Position numbers and translations under genes: made by a program. A stretch of DNA of 26,324 nucleotides from NCBI GenBank assembly GCA_903881065.1, contig CAIRRW010000270.1, positions 1 to 26,324 of the forward strand, given 5' to 3'. This document shows, in pieces, positions 24,020 to 26,324 of this stretch. Position 1 is the first letter of the stretch. Each line of letters opens with the position of its first letter. Source of the stretch: an uncultured Bacteroidota bacterium (lineage in GTDB: Bacteria > Bacteroidota > Bacteroidia > 2-12-FULL-35-15). The notes beneath the pieces were generated by a model. It saw only the letters and a program-made list of their open reading frames with translations. It made no database searches and had not been told where the DNA came from.

Positions 24020-24027
24020 CGAATGTA
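24020..24027 (-). promoter_or_regulatory. Putative -7 box for the kinase-hemW pair
   Basis: TACATTCG on the minus strand differs from TAnnTTTG at one position, 26 bases before the GTG start codon of the kinase. A weak candidate. Confidence 0.3.
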
Positions 24028-24050
24028 GTCTTTTTTGAGTCGTAGTCAAA

Positions 24051-26324
24051 TTAAAAATCATCACTCTCTTCTTTCTTTGGCAACTTCAATTCTTTCTTTT
24101 CCTCTTTCTTATCAGCTTCTTCCCACTTGATATCAAACTTCGTCTCTTTATTTTTTTTATTTACATTATTCAGAGTTGTATCCTTTTTGAACATTCCAAA
24201 TTCCTTTTTCAAAATAGATTTCAACTCCTTTTTTTCTACTTTAATATCCTGTTTGATATTCTGGATGGCACCTCGCGAATCATATTTAATGATAGGTTTA
24301 TCAACGGTTCCGGTCATTGATAAATAAATATGTGTTCGTCCCAATCCATCATCTTCGACAACACCAAAGTCTTCATTTTCTTTTTTATTCTTCTTTGCTT
24401 TTTTAGATAATAACTCACTCAAGGATAACTCAACCAGATAATTAATTTCATTGTTAAACTTGTGCCTGCCTGCAACAACCATATTAATTGCATTTGAATT
24501 AATCTCCATTTTAGGAAAAGATACTTCCTGGTTTTTGATTTCGATTTTATTCTTTAGCGTAGCAAAATGAATGTTTTCCAAATCGTTAAGTGAAATAAAT
24601 CTCGACATGCTTTTTAATGCTTCCACATTATTAAGTTCACCGTTTTCAATTTTCAAATCTATTCCGGAATAAAGTTTTTTCTGGTTTATTGTCAAGTCGG
24701 GCGATAGTTCTGAAGCAAATTGAATTTTAACTGTTGCAATACCTTTTATATTTTTATCAGTAAAGGAAGTGGCACCGAAGTTTTCGAACTCATAAAACAG
24801 TTTTGTAATATTAATACTATCCATATTTGTAAAACAAGTTACCAATAACTTTGTACTGTCGCTTGCATCCACCATTCCGCTTGTATTAATCTTTCCATTC
24901 ATAGTAGATAACATAACCGAATCGGCATAAAGTTTTTTATCCTTTAGTTTTATTATCCCCTGAATATTGGTTGCATCAAACTTTCGGAATATGAGATGTT
25001 GAATATTAGAATTTAGATTTACATTGATGTTGTCTGAAAATCGGAGTTTATATTTACTGTTTGATTCTGATGTCTTGTCTTTATTGGCAAGCAATTCATC
25101 AAGGTTGATATTTTTTGAATTAAATGAAGTTTCAACAGTAATATTTTCCTTGTCCTTTAAAATAAAACCAACTAGATTTCTCAAAACTCCTTTCAATGCA
25201 AAATCACTGCTGCCTGCATTACCGGTAAAATTAGTTACTGTCAAGTCATTATTATTAAGTTTAAAATCACCGTTAATATTTGAGAATGCAAGTGAATTCT
25301 TTTTCAATTTCACATTCGTATTAATAATCGATAAATCACCGGAAGTACTTATATTATCATAGGTTCCCGTTTCTACATCTTTTCCATCCCCACTAAATTC
25401 CGCATTCAATTTTACCTGACCAGTTATGGTTTCTATAGTATCAACCTTTATAAATTTTTGCAACTCATCCAAACTAAAATCGACTTTTATCTTACCATCG
25501 AAAGAAGGATTTTCAAGATTACGCATTGAAATATCTCCTGAAATTGTACTCTTATTAATTGAAGCCGAAAATGGATTAATAGTAAGTGTCGATGTCTGTT
25601 TATCTTCCTTGTTTCCGTTGGTATAGTGTCCTTTTAAATTTACATTATGCAATGTAATATTATCTTTCAACTCAGTAATATCTGCTTTAGTAACACCAAA
25701 ATCCGCTACTATTTTAGGTGTTTGTTTGCTGGCGAAACTTCCTTTTATTGTTGAGCTAAAATAAAATTCACCGTCACTTTTATAATTATTTATTTTGTCC
25801 TTATATTTTTCGGGTATTAATGACAATACAGATTTAATATCCATATCTTTCCCTTTAATACCAAGATTTAGAATAGGTTCTTTGTTTGCAGCTATTACAT
25901 TACCTGTAATTTGAAATACTAACTTTTCAATATTAAATTTGCCTTCTTTTATTTTATATGAAGGCGTTTCATTATCTACATCTAATATTATTTCAGCAAT
26001 AACATTCTTCTTATTTAGGTAACTTACATTATTCAACTTAATTGTATTCACATATAAATCACTTACTGTTTCCATTGAAAATTGCTTCTCAGAAAACTCA
26101 CCGGAGAAATTTGTTTTCTTAATAACTGCATCCACATTGAGTTTCGATTTGCTATCCTTGTATATCAGATGTACATTATTCAAGACAATCTTCTTTAGTG
26201 CAAAAGAAAAATTATTAGAGGTAGTATCCGTAGATGTTTTCCAGAAATGATAGTTATCATTTCCATTCTTATCAATTTTCACTTTCAATAATGCATCATC
26301 AACTTCTATTTTCTTTATTTTATA
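24051..26324 (-). CDS. AsmA-like large envelope protein, 5' end cut by the window
   Basis: At least 757 residues are visible. The frame runs to the right edge without a start, so the N-terminus and its membrane anchor lie outside; the TTG at 26288 is unlikely to be the real start. The product is almost entirely beta strands with repeated segments such as LSIINTNVKLKK, FSNINGDFKLNNNDLTVTNF and GTVDKPIIKYD, which match the AsmA-like/TamB-like group thought to form long grooves moving phospholipid between membranes. The tail is highly charged, with KKEEKKELKLPKKEE-type sequence, and ends SDDF. It lies 57 bases upstream of the kinase on the same strand and could be in one transcript with it. Confidence 0.8.
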   Translation of the reverse strand, partial: YKIKKIEVDDALLKVKIDKNGNDNYHFWKTSTDTTSNNFSFALKKIVLNNVHLIYKDSKSKLNVDAVIKKTNFSGEFSEKQFSMETVSDLYVNTIKLNNVSYLNKKNVIAEIILDVDNETPSYKIKEGKFNIEKLVFQITGNVIAANKEPILNLGIKGKDMDIKSVLSLIPEKYKDKINNYKSDGEFYFSSTIKGSFASKQTPKIVADFGVTKADITELKDNITLHNVNLKGHYTNGNKEDKQTSTLTINPFSASINKSTISGDISMRNLENPSFDGKIKVDFSLDELQKFIKVDTIETITGQVKLNAEFSGDGKDVETGTYDNISTSGDLSIINTNVKLKKNSLAFSNINGDFKLNNNDLTVTNFTGNAGSSDFALKGVLRNLVGFILKDKENITVETSFNSKNINLDELLANKDKTSESNSKYKLRFSDNINVNLNSNIQHLIFRKFDATNIQGIIKLKDKKLYADSVMLSTMNGKINTSGMVDASDSTKLLVTCFTNMDSINITKLFYEFENFGATSFTDKNIKGIATVKIQFASELSPDLTINQKKLYSGIDLKIENGELNNVEALKSMSRFISLNDLENIHFATLKNKIEIKNQEVSFPKMEINSNAINMVVAGRHKFNNEINYLVELSLSELLSKKAKKNKKENEDFGVVEDDGLGRTHIYLSMTGTVDKPIIKYDSRGAIQNIKQDIKVEKKELKSILKKEFGMFKKDTTLNNVNKKNKETKFDIKWEEADKKEEKKELKLPKKEESDDF

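Overview
The window comes from a low-GC member of the Bacteroidota, most likely an uncultured environmental lineage. Evidence: many putative -7 boxes of the Bacteroidota type (TAnnTTTG) lie a short way upstream of genes; AT-rich leaders lack Shine-Dalgarno sequences; lipoprotein signals are of the GSC-KKD kind; the 2-oxoacid:ferredoxin oxidoreductase has fused gamma and alpha subunits; and several small secreted beta-rich proteins are typical of the phylum. I saw no rRNA, tRNA, insertion sequence or CRISPR array. The genus cannot be named from this sequence.

Left part (1-2600): the first 18 codons of a secreted protein read leftward off the edge, then two strong hairpins, then an array of twelve 21-bp units, each built on a short palindrome (270-513). 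A lipoprotein gene split by one in-frame stop codon follows (782-1579), then a bidirectional terminator and a convergent lipoprotein gene with a short collagen-like stretch.

Middle (2641-16430): class II fumarase; two convergent outer-membrane protein genes ending 3 bases apart; korA-korB, encoding a 2-oxoacid:ferredoxin oxidoreductase; a gene-free stretch of about 0.75 kb; a probable operon of M23 peptidase, dxr (isoprenoid MEP pathway), rseP (site-2 protease) and an uncharacterised secreted protein; convergent ung (uracil-DNA glycosylase); a tiny lipoprotein; and an outer-membrane protein followed by lipA (lipoyl synthase).

Right part (17774-26324): a tightly packed operon of a POT-family peptide transporter, mnmH (tRNA 2-selenouridine synthase) and selD (selenophosphate synthase). 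SelD makes the selenium donor that MnmH uses. Facing it on the minus strand are an AsmA-like protein cut by the right edge and a histidine kinase-hemW pair. The kinase has a duplicated extracytoplasmic domain.

Most of the window is conserved core metabolism and envelope biogenesis. The least explained items are the 21-bp palindrome array, the interrupted lipoprotein gene, the coupling of a peptide transporter to selenium genes, and the gene-free stretches before the M23 peptidase and transporter genes.
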